A stretch of 59,509 nucleotides of DNA from Myxococcus guangdongensis (lineage in GTDB: Bacteria; Myxococcota; Myxococcia; Myxococcales; Myxococcaceae). A program made the position numbers and the translations under genes. The first letter of the stretch is position 1. Each line of letters starts with the position of its first letter. Positions 24,854-32,824 of this stretch are shown here, piece after piece. Under the pieces are notes generated by a model. That model searched no databases. It was not told the DNA's origin and was given only the letters and a program-made list of their open reading frames with translations. The stretch spans positions 1 through 59,509 of the forward strand of contig NZ_JAJVKW010000026.1 of NCBI RefSeq assembly GCF_024198255.1, read 5' to 3'.

Positions 24854-24894
24854 AGCCCCGCGCTCCCTTCATCGGGAGGCGGGGCTTCGTGTTT
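24854..24894 (+). terminator. Rho-independent terminator after atpA
   Basis: AGCCCCGC-(G bulge)-CTCCC pairs with GGGAG-GCGGGGCT across a 6-nt loop, followed by TCGTGTTT. It begins 30 bp after the atpA stop and ends the transcript before the convergent lipoprotein gene. Confidence 0.85.
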
Positions 24895-24924
24895 CCTACC
24901 GAGGCTGGGTGCGACTGGGGTCTG

Positions 24925-25449
24925 CTACTTCGCCCCCTCCGCGCGGGCCGGCGCCTCGCGCACCGCCGTGCCGATGGACTCGCCCGTCCACTCGGGGTCC
25001 ACGGGGATGATGAGGTAGCCGTCCTCGGCCTTGGGCGCGGGGCGGGCATCGAGCGGCGGCGGCTCCCCCACCCCCGGCGCGGGCACGTCCGTCCAGGCGA
25101 TGAAGCGCGCCTCGAACTCGCGCACGCGCTGGCCCCCCGCCAGCTTGCGCTCCGCGGGGCGGGGCAGCAGCACCGCGTCCGCGCCCATCAGACACACGGT
25201 CTCCTGGAGCAGCGCCTTGCGGCCCTCCTCGCCCAGGTACTCGTTCGTCGTCATCGCCAACGTGCCCACCTCGGCGTAGGGCCTCGGCGGCTCGCCCTGC
25301 TCGAACACCTCGAACGCGCAGCCCGGTGCCCTGGCGGGGCGCGTGAGCGTGACCTGCCGCGTGCCCGTCGTCGCGCGCGGCGAGGACACGCACGCGGACC
25401 CGAGCACCGCGGCGAAGAGGCACAGCGACAGCGGACGACGCGAGCCCAT
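24925..25449 (-). CDS. Small lipoprotein of unknown function
   Basis: This 174-residue protein starts MGSRRPLSLCLFAAVLGSAC, a signal peptide with lipobox LGSAC. The mature part has no domain I recognise. It contains a short segment EVGTLAMTTNEYLGEE followed by ETVCLMGADAVLLPRP, a pattern seen in small lipoproteins that carry a YbjQ/DUF4156-like 'G-A-D-A-V' core, but I am not sure of this. The proline-rich C-terminus looks disordered. It is convergent with atpA and lies 95 bp downstream of the HAD phosphatase gene, possibly in one transcript with it. Confidence 0.75.
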   Translation of the reverse strand: MGSRRPLSLCLFAAVLGSACVSSPRATTGTRQVTLTRPARAPGCAFEVFEQGEPPRPYAEVGTLAMTTNEYLGEEGRKALLQETVCLMGADAVLLPRPAERKLAGGQRVREFEARFIAWTDVPAPGVGEPPPLDARPAPKAEDGYLIIPVDPEWTGESIGTAVREAPARAEGAK

Positions 25450-25544
25450 GGACACCCCTGTTTCCGAAGCGTGAGGACGCGGGGCACGCGGAGGCCCCGG
25501 CTCCTGACTCAACGCGGCACCGGGGTCCACCATATCGCGCCGGC

Positions 25545-26393
25545 TCAGCGCAGCCGGGGCAGCAGCGCGTGCAGGCTCTTGTCCACGCCGCCGCGGGCGC
25601 CGAGCTGCTCGATGGCCTTCAGCTCGTACGGCAGCACGTTCTCGCGCGCGACCAGCTGCACGTGCGCGCCCAGGGCGGCCGGCAGCGCCAGGTCCAGCTC
25701 GTAGATGTCGCCCGCCACCAGCGTCTGGTCGGGCCGCGTGCCGGTGGTGTCCCAGATGCGCTTGAGCGCCTCGAAGTAGCGGCCCCGGCGCAGGTACACC
25801 GGCCGGCGCAGCACCCCCTCCAGCGTCTGCGTCTCCGGCAGCGCGTCGAAGCGCGCGTCCGTCACGTCCGGCGCGTCCAACAGGAACTTCCGCGCGTCAC
25901 CGGAGACCTGGAGCCGCTCACGGCCCTTGGGCGCCAGCGTGTCGAGCTTCTTCACCACCAGCTCTGTGTGCGCGTTCGTCACCACCGTGACGGGCAGCCC
26001 CGTGGCCAGCAGCGCCTCCAGCACCTCCTTCGCCTCCGGCTTGAAGGCCGTGGCCGAGTGCACGTACGAGTCGCGATACAGCTTCTGCACCGCCTCCGAG
26101 CGCGTGGCCTCGTCCGTGCCCACCGACAGCCGCTGGAAGATGCGGTGCGCGGCCGTGGTCGCCGTCAGGTACGGGTCCGCCGTGGCGGGCGCCACCACCT
26201 TGCCGCCCAGGTTCCAGCCGAGGATGTCCGCACCCGCGCGCAGCGCCGCGACTTCTTCCTCCCACGCCTGCTCCACGCCCTGCCCCAACGCGTGGGCCAG
26301 TCCGTCACGAAAGTGTGTCAGGAACGGCGCGCTCTCCGTCGCCACGTCCGTGAAGGTCCCGTCGAAGTCCAGCACCACACAAGCAATCGCCAT
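25545..26393 (-). CDS. HAD family hydrolase
   Basis: The protein has 282 residues. HAD motif I is VVLDFDGTFTD at residues 6-16 (nucleophile and acid Asp), motif II is VTVVTNAHTEL, and motif IV is LVAGDIYELDLALPAALG. The large helical insertion after motif I is the C1 cap. The usual reaction is phosphate ester hydrolysis through an aspartyl-phosphate. The substrate is unknown. It is cytoplasmic, with no signal sequence. The start ATG is the first possible one and gives the motif spacing expected for the family. Confidence 0.85.
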   Translation of the reverse strand: MAIACVVLDFDGTFTDVATESAPFLTHFRDGLAHALGQGVEQAWEEEVAALRAGADILGWNLGGKVVAPATADPYLTATTAAHRIFQRLSVGTDEATRSEAVQKLYRDSYVHSATAFKPEAKEVLEALLATGLPVTVVTNAHTELVVKKLDTLAPKGRERLQVSGDARKFLLDAPDVTDARFDALPETQTLEGVLRRPVYLRRGRYFEALKRIWDTTGTRPDQTLVAGDIYELDLALPAALGAHVQLVARENVLPYELKAIEQLGARGGVDKSLHALLPRLR

Positions 26394-26569
26394 CAGCCCA
26401 CCGGCTCCTGAAGTTGGAGGAAAGGGGCCGGATGACGCCCCGCCACGGCCCGCGAATCAAGCCCGGGCGCCCCATTTCCGCCCTGTAAACTTGAGGTCCC
26501 CCTGTAAATCAGGTGGCAGGGCCGCCACCTTGAGGCCTACAGCGGGGGACTCGCTAGCCTTCGGGGGGC

Positions 26570-26944
26570 ATGGAAGCGACACGGCGAAACGAGGCGGCGC
26601 GGTGGCGCCGGGCGTGGTTGCCCTGGGGCCTGCTGGTCGGAGCGTGCGTGCTGGGCGCGACGGGCGCCTGGGCGGGCTCGCGCTCCGTGTCGGCGCTGCA
26701 CGAGCGCCGCGTCCAGCTGGAGCGCGAGGCGGCCGAGTCGGAGGCCCGCGTGGCGGAGCTCCAGGCCCTGCGCGAGGCCATGGCCCGGCGCCTGCGCGTG
26801 CTGGAGCAGCAGCACCAGACGGCCCGCGAGGAGGCCCTCAGCGCGGCCGCCGCCTGCGCCGCGCCCACCGCCGAGCCTCCCCCCGCCCAGGGCCGCGCCG
26901 AGCCCCGTCGGCCCGCCAAGGGCAAGAAGGCCCACCGCCGCTGA
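26570..26944 (+). CDS. Small membrane-anchored coiled-coil protein
   Basis: This 124-residue protein has one hydrophobic segment (LPWGLLVGACVLGATGAWAG, about residues 17-36) and then a heptad-like stretch rich in Glu, Arg, Leu and Ala (about 40-90). It ends with a Pro/Lys/Arg-rich tail (GRAEPRRPAKGKKAHRR). The layout resembles small single-pass proteins with a periplasmic coiled coil, like FtsL/FtsB-type or stalk proteins, but I recognise no family. Codon use and frame are typical of the neighbours. Function unknown. Confidence 0.65.
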   Translation: MEATRRNEAARWRRAWLPWGLLVGACVLGATGAWAGSRSVSALHERRVQLEREAAESEARVAELQALREAMARRLRVLEQQHQTAREEALSAAAACAAPTAEPPPAQGRAEPRRPAKGKKAHRR

Positions 26945-27117
26945 AGGCCCCGGGGGCGTGGACTCCAGGTCCACACCCGCCGGGCCGTGTGGACCTGGGG
27001 GCAACAGCCCCCGCCGCCACCCCGCGCGTAACCCCCTGGAAGGACTGTGACGCGGTGCACGGCCCGCGACGTGCTACCTGGGTCCTCGCGTCATCTTCCG
27101 CGCGAGGTCCTCATCAC

Positions 27118-28614
27118 ATGTCGTCCTTCAAGTTCCGAGCTCCCTCCAGGCTCCTGTTGACCGCGCTGTGCCTCACCGCGCTCCTGCCGCTCTCGCCCGC
27201 CAGCGCCGAGCCGGGAATCCGCATCCTCAACTCGCTGTCCACCGCGGACCTGGCCTTCAACGCCCTCACCACCAACTACCGCGCGCTCGAGGCCCTCAAC
27301 ACGCAGCCGCTGACCACGTACGCCTTCGAGACGGACTCGCGCCTGCGCTACCAGCTGGAGGACCCGGCCGCGCGCAACGTCATGCACTACCTGGTCGAGT
27401 GCGCCCTGCCCGCCAAGTCCAAGGTGGAGTGGATGGACCGCAAGAAGGAGCTCCACACCTTCGAGGGCGGCGTGGGCCTGTGCCCGGAGTGGGAGTTCCG
27501 CGCGCCGAGCGCCCAGTGCCTGGGCTACGTGAGCGCGTGCCTGCTGTCGCGCAACAACGCCTACGGCCACACGGTGGAGATTTCGATGCGCGGCGAGCAC
27601 CCGCGCGACGACCGGCGCTTCAACCCCACGGGCGTCACCCAGCAGTGGCACCCCATGTTCCTGCCCTGTGAGCAGGGCGGCCGCGGCGCGTGGGAGGAGT
27701 GCGGCTGGGTGGGCGAGGGCGTGGGCACGTGCACCCCGGGCGAGCAGGTCACCATCGCCGCGGGCGCCCCCCGGCTGGACACGGCGTGCACGACGACGCT
27801 CGGCTCGGGCGACGGCGACCGCGTGCTGCGCGTGTGCGCCCAGCCCCGGGGCTGCGAGGCCGCCAACGCCCTGGCGTCCGGCGAGGGCAACGACTGCGGG
27901 GGCGCGCAGCCCAGCGCGACCTTCACCTGTCCCCGCGGCGGCAGGTACAGCCTCATGTCCGCGCCGTACGACCGCTCCTCGCCTCCCGGCTCCTGGGTGC
28001 GCCCCGCCGTCACCCACGGCCGCTACCCCACCGAGTCCTTCGGCGCGTTCACCTTCCGCGAGGGCGCCTTCTTCGGAAACATCCTGGACCCGAAGGGACT
28101 CAACGTGGAGGTGCACATCAACATGGACACCTACGCGCCCTTCATCTCCAAGCCCGACTTCACGGGATACCCGTACCAGAACGCCCACGCCTGCTACTCG
28201 CGGGACTGGGTGGCGGGCGACGTGCACCTGGCCTCGCGCGTCTGCGCCAACGCCGTCGTCGGCGGTCGCAACGCGTACGGCTGTCTGGCCCGCACCGTGG
28301 GCCCCTGCGAGCCCGGCGCCCTCAACGGCAAGGCGGCCCGCTGCGACGTGAACGACGGCCCCGTCGTCACCAGCGATGGCGACTTCGAGTCCTGCTCCGA
28401 CACGGACGGCAACTACTACTTCGAGTCCATCACCACCGTCCTCAACAGCCCCTGTGACGCCCTGCCTCCTAGCGACCGCGTCACGTGCGACCCCGCGCAG
28501 TGCGACTTCAGCTTCTCCCCGCCCCGCTGCAAGAAGGGCTGCGAGCAGCGCTCCGCCTCCCAGTGCCTCGCGATTGCCTGCGTGAAGAACCCCAAGCTCT
28601 GCGGCAAGAAGTAG
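27118..28614 (+). CDS. Secreted cysteine-rich protein of unknown function
   Basis: This 498-residue protein starts MSSFKFRAPSRLLLTALCLT and has a signal peptide ending about SPASA/EPG. The mature part holds 26 cysteines spread along its length, an even number that suggests many disulfide bonds and an extracellular or periplasmic site. It includes Gly/Cys-rich stretches (LPCEQGGRGAWEECGWVGEG) and a C-terminal cluster CDPAQCDFSFSPPRCKKGC. I recognise no domain. The ATG at 27118 gives the signal peptide; upstream in-frame codons are non-coding in character. A GC-rich hairpin follows the stop. Confidence 0.82.
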   Translation: MSSFKFRAPSRLLLTALCLTALLPLSPASAEPGIRILNSLSTADLAFNALTTNYRALEALNTQPLTTYAFETDSRLRYQLEDPAARNVMHYLVECALPAKSKVEWMDRKKELHTFEGGVGLCPEWEFRAPSAQCLGYVSACLLSRNNAYGHTVEISMRGEHPRDDRRFNPTGVTQQWHPMFLPCEQGGRGAWEECGWVGEGVGTCTPGEQVTIAAGAPRLDTACTTTLGSGDGDRVLRVCAQPRGCEAANALASGEGNDCGGAQPSATFTCPRGGRYSLMSAPYDRSSPPGSWVRPAVTHGRYPTESFGAFTFREGAFFGNILDPKGLNVEVHINMDTYAPFISKPDFTGYPYQNAHACYSRDWVAGDVHLASRVCANAVVGGRNAYGCLARTVGPCEPGALNGKAARCDVNDGPVVTSDGDFESCSDTDGNYYFESITTVLNSPCDALPPSDRVTCDPAQCDFSFSPPRCKKGCEQRSASQCLAIACVKNPKLCGKK

Positions 28615-28623
28615 CCCCCGGGA

Positions 28624-28654
28624 GCCCGGGAGGGTCGTCACCCACCTCCCGGGC
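28624..28654 (+). terminator. GC-rich hairpin after the cysteine-rich protein gene
   Basis: GCCCGGGAGG and CCTCCCGGGC form a perfect 10-bp stem with an 11-nt loop, 10 bp after the stop codon. No T-run follows, so termination is likely but not certain. Confidence 0.55.
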
Positions 28655-28773
28655 CCCTGTCTCGCCGGGGGTGGGGGCGACGGCCCGTACACTCCAGGTG
28701 GATGAATAAAGCAGGCGGACAGTCGTCCTGACCCGTGTCGCCGCCCGACGGCCACCGCCCCAGGAGCCCCGCC

Positions 28774-29649
28774 GTGTTCTCTCTTCGTTCCGCCTTGAGT
28801 GCCTTCCTCGCGCTGGGCCTGATGCTGGGCACGACGTCGGCGGAGGCGCGCTTCGGCAAGCGCTCGCGGCCTTCGCAGAGCGACTCGAAGAAGGACGACG
28901 ACAAGAAGGACGACACCCACGAGGCCTCGCCGGTGGGCTCGCGGGATGACGACGACGACGACCGGCCCCGTCGCCGCCGGAGCAACAACCGCCGCCACGT
29001 CTCGTCCGGCGCTGCCGACGTGGTGGAGGGCCTGGGCTTCCTCGCCTTCGTGCTCTCGAGCGGCAACCACCGGCTGAGGGTCGCGGACGAGCCCCGGCAG
29101 CGCGGGGAGCTGCGCCAGGAGCGCCACGCCGCGCCCCTCTCCTTCCGCCTGGGCCTGCAGGGCGGCCCCATCAACAGCGGCGGCGCGGGGGACTTCTTCA
29201 TCGGCCTGGAGGGCCGGCGCTTCGGCTTCGACGCGCGCGTCACCGGCATCGCCGTGGACGCCGACGACGGCACCGACGACACCGACCGCCTCACCCTGGT
29301 GGAGGCGCACCTGACGTGGGCGCTCGTCTCCCTGGAGCGCGCGCGGCTGCGCGTGGAGGCGGGCGTGAGCACCGCCACCGCGCCGGACATCGCCTTCGTG
29401 GGCCCCAGCATGGGCCTGTCCCTGGAGGCGTGCCTGGCGGGCCCGCTGGACTTCGAGGCCCGCGCCCAGGTGACGCCCTTCCCGTACCGGCAGGTGGACG
29501 CGAGCGCCGCGCTGGCGCTGCACCTGGGCGCGCTCGTGCTGCGCGGCGGCTACCGGGGGATGGTGCTCGACGACGCGGGCGAGGTGGACGGCGTGGTGCA
29601 CCGCGACAGCTTCCACGGCCCCTTCTTCGGCCTGGGCCTCACCTACTGA
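28774..29649 (+). CDS. Exported protein, first of two paralogues with an FGKR motif
   Basis: This 291-residue protein starts at a GTG preceded by CAGGAG, giving a signal peptide that ends at TTSAEA. The mature N-terminus is RFGKRS and then a highly charged, low-complexity linker (KKDDDKKDD, DDDDDDRPRRRR). The C-terminal 190 residues form alternating strands (FIGLEGRRFGFDARVTGIAV, RLRVEAGVSTATAPDIAFVG) and end FFGLGLTY, which looks like a small outer-membrane beta-barrel with an aromatic C-terminus. The gene at 30387-31283 is a clear paralogue. Function unknown. The stop overlaps the end of the convergent receiver gene. Confidence 0.8.
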   Translation: MFSLRSALSAFLALGLMLGTTSAEARFGKRSRPSQSDSKKDDDKKDDTHEASPVGSRDDDDDDRPRRRRSNNRRHVSSGAADVVEGLGFLAFVLSSGNHRLRVADEPRQRGELRQERHAAPLSFRLGLQGGPINSGGAGDFFIGLEGRRFGFDARVTGIAVDADDGTDDTDRLTLVEAHLTWALVSLERARLRVEAGVSTATAPDIAFVGPSMGLSLEACLAGPLDFEARAQVTPFPYRQVDASAALALHLGALVLRGGYRGMVLDDAGEVDGVVHRDSFHGPFFGLGLTY

Positions 29650-30025
29650 CGCGCTGCGCGGTGTCCGACCGGGGGTCCGGGCAGTGCGCCTGGACCACGG
29701 CCATCAGGTCCTTGAGCCGCACGGGCTTGCGCAGGAGCGCCACCGCCCCTTGAGGGCACGGGCCGGACTCCGCGCGCATCCCCACCACCCGCGAGCCCGT
29801 GAAGCGCGCGTCCTGCTTCAACGTCTCCAGGAGCGACGCCCCCTGGACACACGGCGCCTCCAGGTCCACCAACACCAGACAAGGCACCTCCGAGGCCGCC
29901 AACACCCGCACGGCCTCGCGGGCGTTGATGGCCATGTTCACGTCGTAGCCTTCGGCCTGGAGCGCCTCCGCCATCACGCCCCGGAGGTCCGGGTCGTCCT
30001 CCACCAGGAGCACCGTCGGCTGCAT
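29639..30025 (-). CDS. Single-domain response regulator (CheY-like receiver)
   Basis: This 128-residue receiver starts MQPTVLLVEDDPDLRGVMAE. It has the acidic pair EDD, the phospho-acceptor Asp in CLVLVDLEAP and the conserved Lys in LLRKPVRLKD. A GTG at 30040, five codons upstream, has a better ribosome binding site (AGGGTGG) and may be the true start. There is no output domain, so it would act through protein contact. It lies between the two FGKR paralogues on the opposite strand and overlaps the first by about 11 bp at the 3' ends. No kinase is adjacent. Confidence 0.85.
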   Translation of the reverse strand: MQPTVLLVEDDPDLRGVMAEALQAEGYDVNMAINAREAVRVLAASEVPCLVLVDLEAPCVQGASLLETLKQDARFTGSRVVGMRAESGPCPQGAVALLRKPVRLKDLMAVVQAHCPDPRSDTAQRVSR

Positions 30026-30040
30026 CACCACGTGGGTCAC

Positions 30041-30386
30041 GATTGCCACCCTAGTGCCTCCATCCCGGGCTGACACGGGCCGTTCCACCCCACCGCGCCT
30101 CACTGTCGGACCGTGAGCATCCGCAGGGTGCGAGCAGGCGGATACGCCCGGTGCCCGTGAGAAGAGGAGATGCACCGCGCGCGGGCGCTCCGCATGCGCG
30201 AGCGTCGTGTGCGTGAGCCTCGCGTGGCCCGGCTGTCACGTCGTGCGCACTCGGCGCCGTGTGCGCTGCCCACGGCCGTACAGCAGCGGATGGGCAACGG
30301 CCGTCCACCCTCGGGGGCCATGGCCGGGAAGGGCCCGGCGCCCTTGAATGTCGCTCCCCGTCGTCCCCGTCCCCGAGGAGTGCACC
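30041..30386. other. Intergenic region upstream of the second FGKR paralogue
   Basis: These 346 bp separate the receiver gene from the second FGKR gene and should hold both promoters. An open frame beginning at ATG 30170 has GAGGAG in front, but its product is Arg-rich and runs into the next gene out of frame, so I do not call it. I see no RNA gene or strong hairpin. Confidence 0.5.
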
Positions 30387-31283
30387 TTGCCCTCATCCAA
30401 GGCCGTGCTGGGCTTCGTGCTCGCCGCCACCGTCCTGCTGGAGCCGGCCCTCGCCGAGGCCCGCTTCGGCAAGCGCTCCTCCTCGTCGTCCCCCGCCGCC
30501 TCCAGTCCCCGGCGCGAGTCGCCGCGCCGTGAGCACCCGGCCTCCCCCGTGGGCGGGACACGCGACGACGCCCCCTCGCCCCACCCCGCGACGGCCATCG
30601 GCGAGAAGCCTCCGCGCGCCGACAATGATGACGCGCCCCGCAGGAGGCGCAGGCGCGTGAGGGCCCCCGTGACGGGCGCGCTCGTGGGCGTGGGCGCCGC
30701 CTCCACCGGCGCGTCCTCGCTGCGCTCGAGCGCGAGCACCACGCGCCGGCGCGACGAGCCCGTGCCCCTGCTGGTGCGCATGGGCGCGCAGGCGGAGTGG
30801 CTGAAGGACGGCAGCGGCATGGGCGTGTTCATGGCCATGGAGGGACGGCGGCTGGGCGTGGACACGCGCATCACCGGCCTGTCGCTGAAGGCCGACGACG
30901 GCTCCGACACCCAGGACCGCATCACCCTGCTGAGCGCGCGGCTGACGGCGGCGCTGTGGGCCAGCGCGCGAGGACGGATGCGCGTGGAGGCGGGCCTGTC
31001 GAGCGCCCACGCCCCCAGCATCATCTTCGTGGGCCCCAGCTTCGGCGCGTCCGTGGAGGCGTGCATCGGCGCGTCGCCCCTGGACGTGGAGGCACGGCTC
31101 AACGCCACGCCCTTCCCGCATCGACAGGTGGACATCCAGGCGGGCCTCGCGGCGCACCTGGGCGGCTTCAACGTGCGCGGCGGCTGGCGCGCGCTGTACC
31201 TCAACGACGCCGGACACGTGGACGGCGTCGAACACGAGGAAGGCTTCGGCGGGCCCTACTTCGGCCTGGGCCTCACCTTCTGA
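30387..31283 (+). CDS. Exported protein, second of two paralogues with an FGKR motif
   Basis: This 298-residue protein starts at a TTG preceded by GAGGAG, the same relative position as the GTG of its paralogue. The signal peptide ends LLEPALAEA and the mature protein begins RFGKRS, then a Ser/Arg/Pro-rich linker with RRRRRR. The C-terminal strands (VFMAMEGRRLGVDTRITGLS, RMRVEAGLSSAHAPSIIFVG) align with the paralogue at 28774-29649, and it ends YFGLGLTF. An outer-membrane barrel or surface-associated location is likely. Function unknown. The rare TTG suggests low translation. Confidence 0.8.
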   Translation: MPSSKAVLGFVLAATVLLEPALAEARFGKRSSSSSPAASSPRRESPRREHPASPVGGTRDDAPSPHPATAIGEKPPRADNDDAPRRRRRRVRAPVTGALVGVGAASTGASSLRSSASTTRRRDEPVPLLVRMGAQAEWLKDGSGMGVFMAMEGRRLGVDTRITGLSLKADDGSDTQDRITLLSARLTAALWASARGRMRVEAGLSSAHAPSIIFVGPSFGASVEACIGASPLDVEARLNATPFPHRQVDIQAGLAAHLGGFNVRGGWRALYLNDAGHVDGVEHEEGFGGPYFGLGLTF

Positions 31284-31338
31284 CCTCCCGCCCCGCGCGC
31301 GATGGGCGAGCGCTCGCCGCTCGCGCGCGACGACAGGC

Positions 31339-31367
31339 CGGAGCCACCTTCCACGAGGAAGGCTCCG
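31339..31367. terminator. Bidirectional hairpin between convergent genes
   Basis: CGGAGCC and GGCTCCG form the outer stem, with inner pairing of CCTTCC and GGAAGG possible. It lies between the FGKR paralogue stop and the MobA-like gene stop and can serve both strands, with CCTCTCC-type pyrimidine sequence after it. Confidence 0.55.
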
Positions 31368-31379
31368 ACCTCTCCCCGA

Positions 31380-32078
31380 CTACTCTTCCGACGCCGCGGC
31401 CATGGGCGCCGACGAGCCCTCGCCGACATCCGACACCGTGGTGAGCCCCGAGCCGCGCTTGCCGCTGCCCTTGCGCTTGGGCGGCGAGGGCGGTGGGGCG
31501 AGCTGCGGCGCCGAGCCGAACAGCCGCTCGTACGTCTCCGGCGCGTTGATGTTCACCAGCACCCCCGGGTCCTTCATGGGCACCCGGCGCACGCGCATGC
31601 TCTTGAGCACCGCCTCCAGCTGCTCGCCGTCCGCCGCGCGGAGCTGCTCCGCCATCCCGCGCGACATCATCACCGGCCAACCCGGCGCGCCCTCGAACTC
31701 CGGACGCAACATCTCCTCGGAGTCCCCCATCAACTTGAGCATGGACTTGACCGTGTTGGTCCTGAGCGCCGGCATGTCCACCGGATGCAGCACCACCACG
31801 TCCGCCCCCTCCGCCAGCGCCGCGTCCAGCCCCGTCTTCACCGAGGCCATCTGACTGTCTCGCCACTGCTCCGACTCCCGGAGGTCCATTCCCGGGTGCT
31901 GCTTGCGAATGGCCTCCGAATCCTTCCCCACCACACCCAGCACCTGACAGCCCGCCTTGACGAAGGTCGACGCCAGCGACTGAAGGAAGCTCTTGTCGCC
32001 TTCGTGCAGGATGAGCGCCTTGGGGTGGGCCATCCGCCGGGCCTCGCCCGCTGCGAGGATGATCGCCACTGCCTTCAT
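31380..32078 (-). CDS. MobA/MocA-like nucleotidyltransferase
   Basis: This 232-residue protein starts MKAVAIILAAGEARRMAHPK, the nucleotide-binding loop of the MobA-like NTP transferase family (LAAG-x-x-x-R-M). Later motifs are VVLHPVDMPALR (metal-binding Asp) and FEGAPGWPVMMSRGM. Relatives transfer CMP or GMP to molybdopterin, or activate sugars and other small molecules. A Pro/Lys/Gly-rich tail of about 45 residues is unlike the family and may be disordered. The ATG at 32078 has a strong ribosome binding site (GGAGGAGG). No molybdenum cofactor genes lie nearby, so the substrate is open. Confidence 0.83.
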   Translation of the reverse strand: MKAVAIILAAGEARRMAHPKALILHEGDKSFLQSLASTFVKAGCQVLGVVGKDSEAIRKQHPGMDLRESEQWRDSQMASVKTGLDAALAEGADVVVLHPVDMPALRTNTVKSMLKLMGDSEEMLRPEFEGAPGWPVMMSRGMAEQLRAADGEQLEAVLKSMRVRRVPMKDPGVLVNINAPETYERLFGSAPQLAPPPSPPKRKGSGKRGSGLTTVSDVGEGSSAPMAAASEE

Positions 32079-32335
32079 ACCAAGCCTCCTCCGTCCCCCG
32101 GGGAATCGAGTCCCTCTTGGCCCGGGGCCACCGGGAACAGGCTGTGACCTCTCGGGATGATTTTGAGCCCACCCCTCGGTGCGAGCCGTCAGCCGGCCCC
32201 CAGTCACTTCCCGCGCCGCGTCCGAGGAGCGCGCGGTGGAGCGTGCGCCCTTCACCGACGCACGGCCCGCCTGCTCGTCCGCACCACCCCGGACGCTTGC
32301 TTCCTCCACGCCGGGTCCGGAGGGCCTGGCGCGCG

Positions 32336-32653
32336 TCAATGCAGCCACCGGGGTGATGGCGCGTGGAGCAGCAGCGTCGTCGTGGGGGCCACCGTCTTTT
32401 CTTCCGTCCCCGCGAGCGCCTTGGCGGTCAGAATTTCAGCCAGCCGCGCCAGCGGCGCGAAGGCGGACAGCCGGTGCAGCTCATCCTCGGACACCTCCCC
32501 CAGCCACGCTCCGTCACGGCCATCCACCACGGGCAGCGCGTGCATCGCGTGGTGGTGCATCACCTGGAGCGCCGAGAGGACGGTGTCCTCCGGGAAGAGC
32601 GTCACGGCACGGGAAACGAGCATCTCGAACTCAGGGCTGCGGCACGTCGTCAC
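32336..32653 (-). CDS. CBS domain protein
   Basis: This 105-residue protein starts at the GTG at 32653, with TGGAGG 6 bp upstream. The segment AVTLFPEDTVLSALQVMHHH followed by AMHALPVVDGRDGAWLGEVS is a standard CBS motif. The second CBS motif is short (AEILTAKALAGTEEKTVAPT), so this is a minimal Bateman-type module. Such modules sense adenine nucleotides or regulate enzymes. It is divergent from the patatin gene. Confidence 0.72.
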   Translation of the reverse strand: MTTCRSPEFEMLVSRAVTLFPEDTVLSALQVMHHHAMHALPVVDGRDGAWLGEVSEDELHRLSAFAPLARLAEILTAKALAGTEEKTVAPTTTLLLHAPSPRWLH

Positions 32654-32824
32654 GGAAGGCCTCCAGAAAGCAGGCGTCAGGCGCCTCTGATCCACTCCCG
32701 TAGCAAGTGCCTTGCCGGGCCGAGATGACGGTTCGCCAGTCGACACACAACCCGCGACGCCGGATGCGCGATAATCCCCCTGCAGCGCCGCCACCCCCTC
32801 GACGCGTCCCGTGGAGTCACCACG

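Noticed and set aside
27091..29616. Long minus-strand open frame opposite the cysteine-rich and first FGKR genes
   Set aside because: It crosses two real genes and their intergenic region and has antisense-type composition.
30170..30532. Open frame with a good GAGGAG site before its ATG, upstream of the second FGKR gene
   Set aside because: The product is Arg/Pro-rich without features and overlaps the real gene start in another frame; chance occurrence in GC-rich DNA is more likely.
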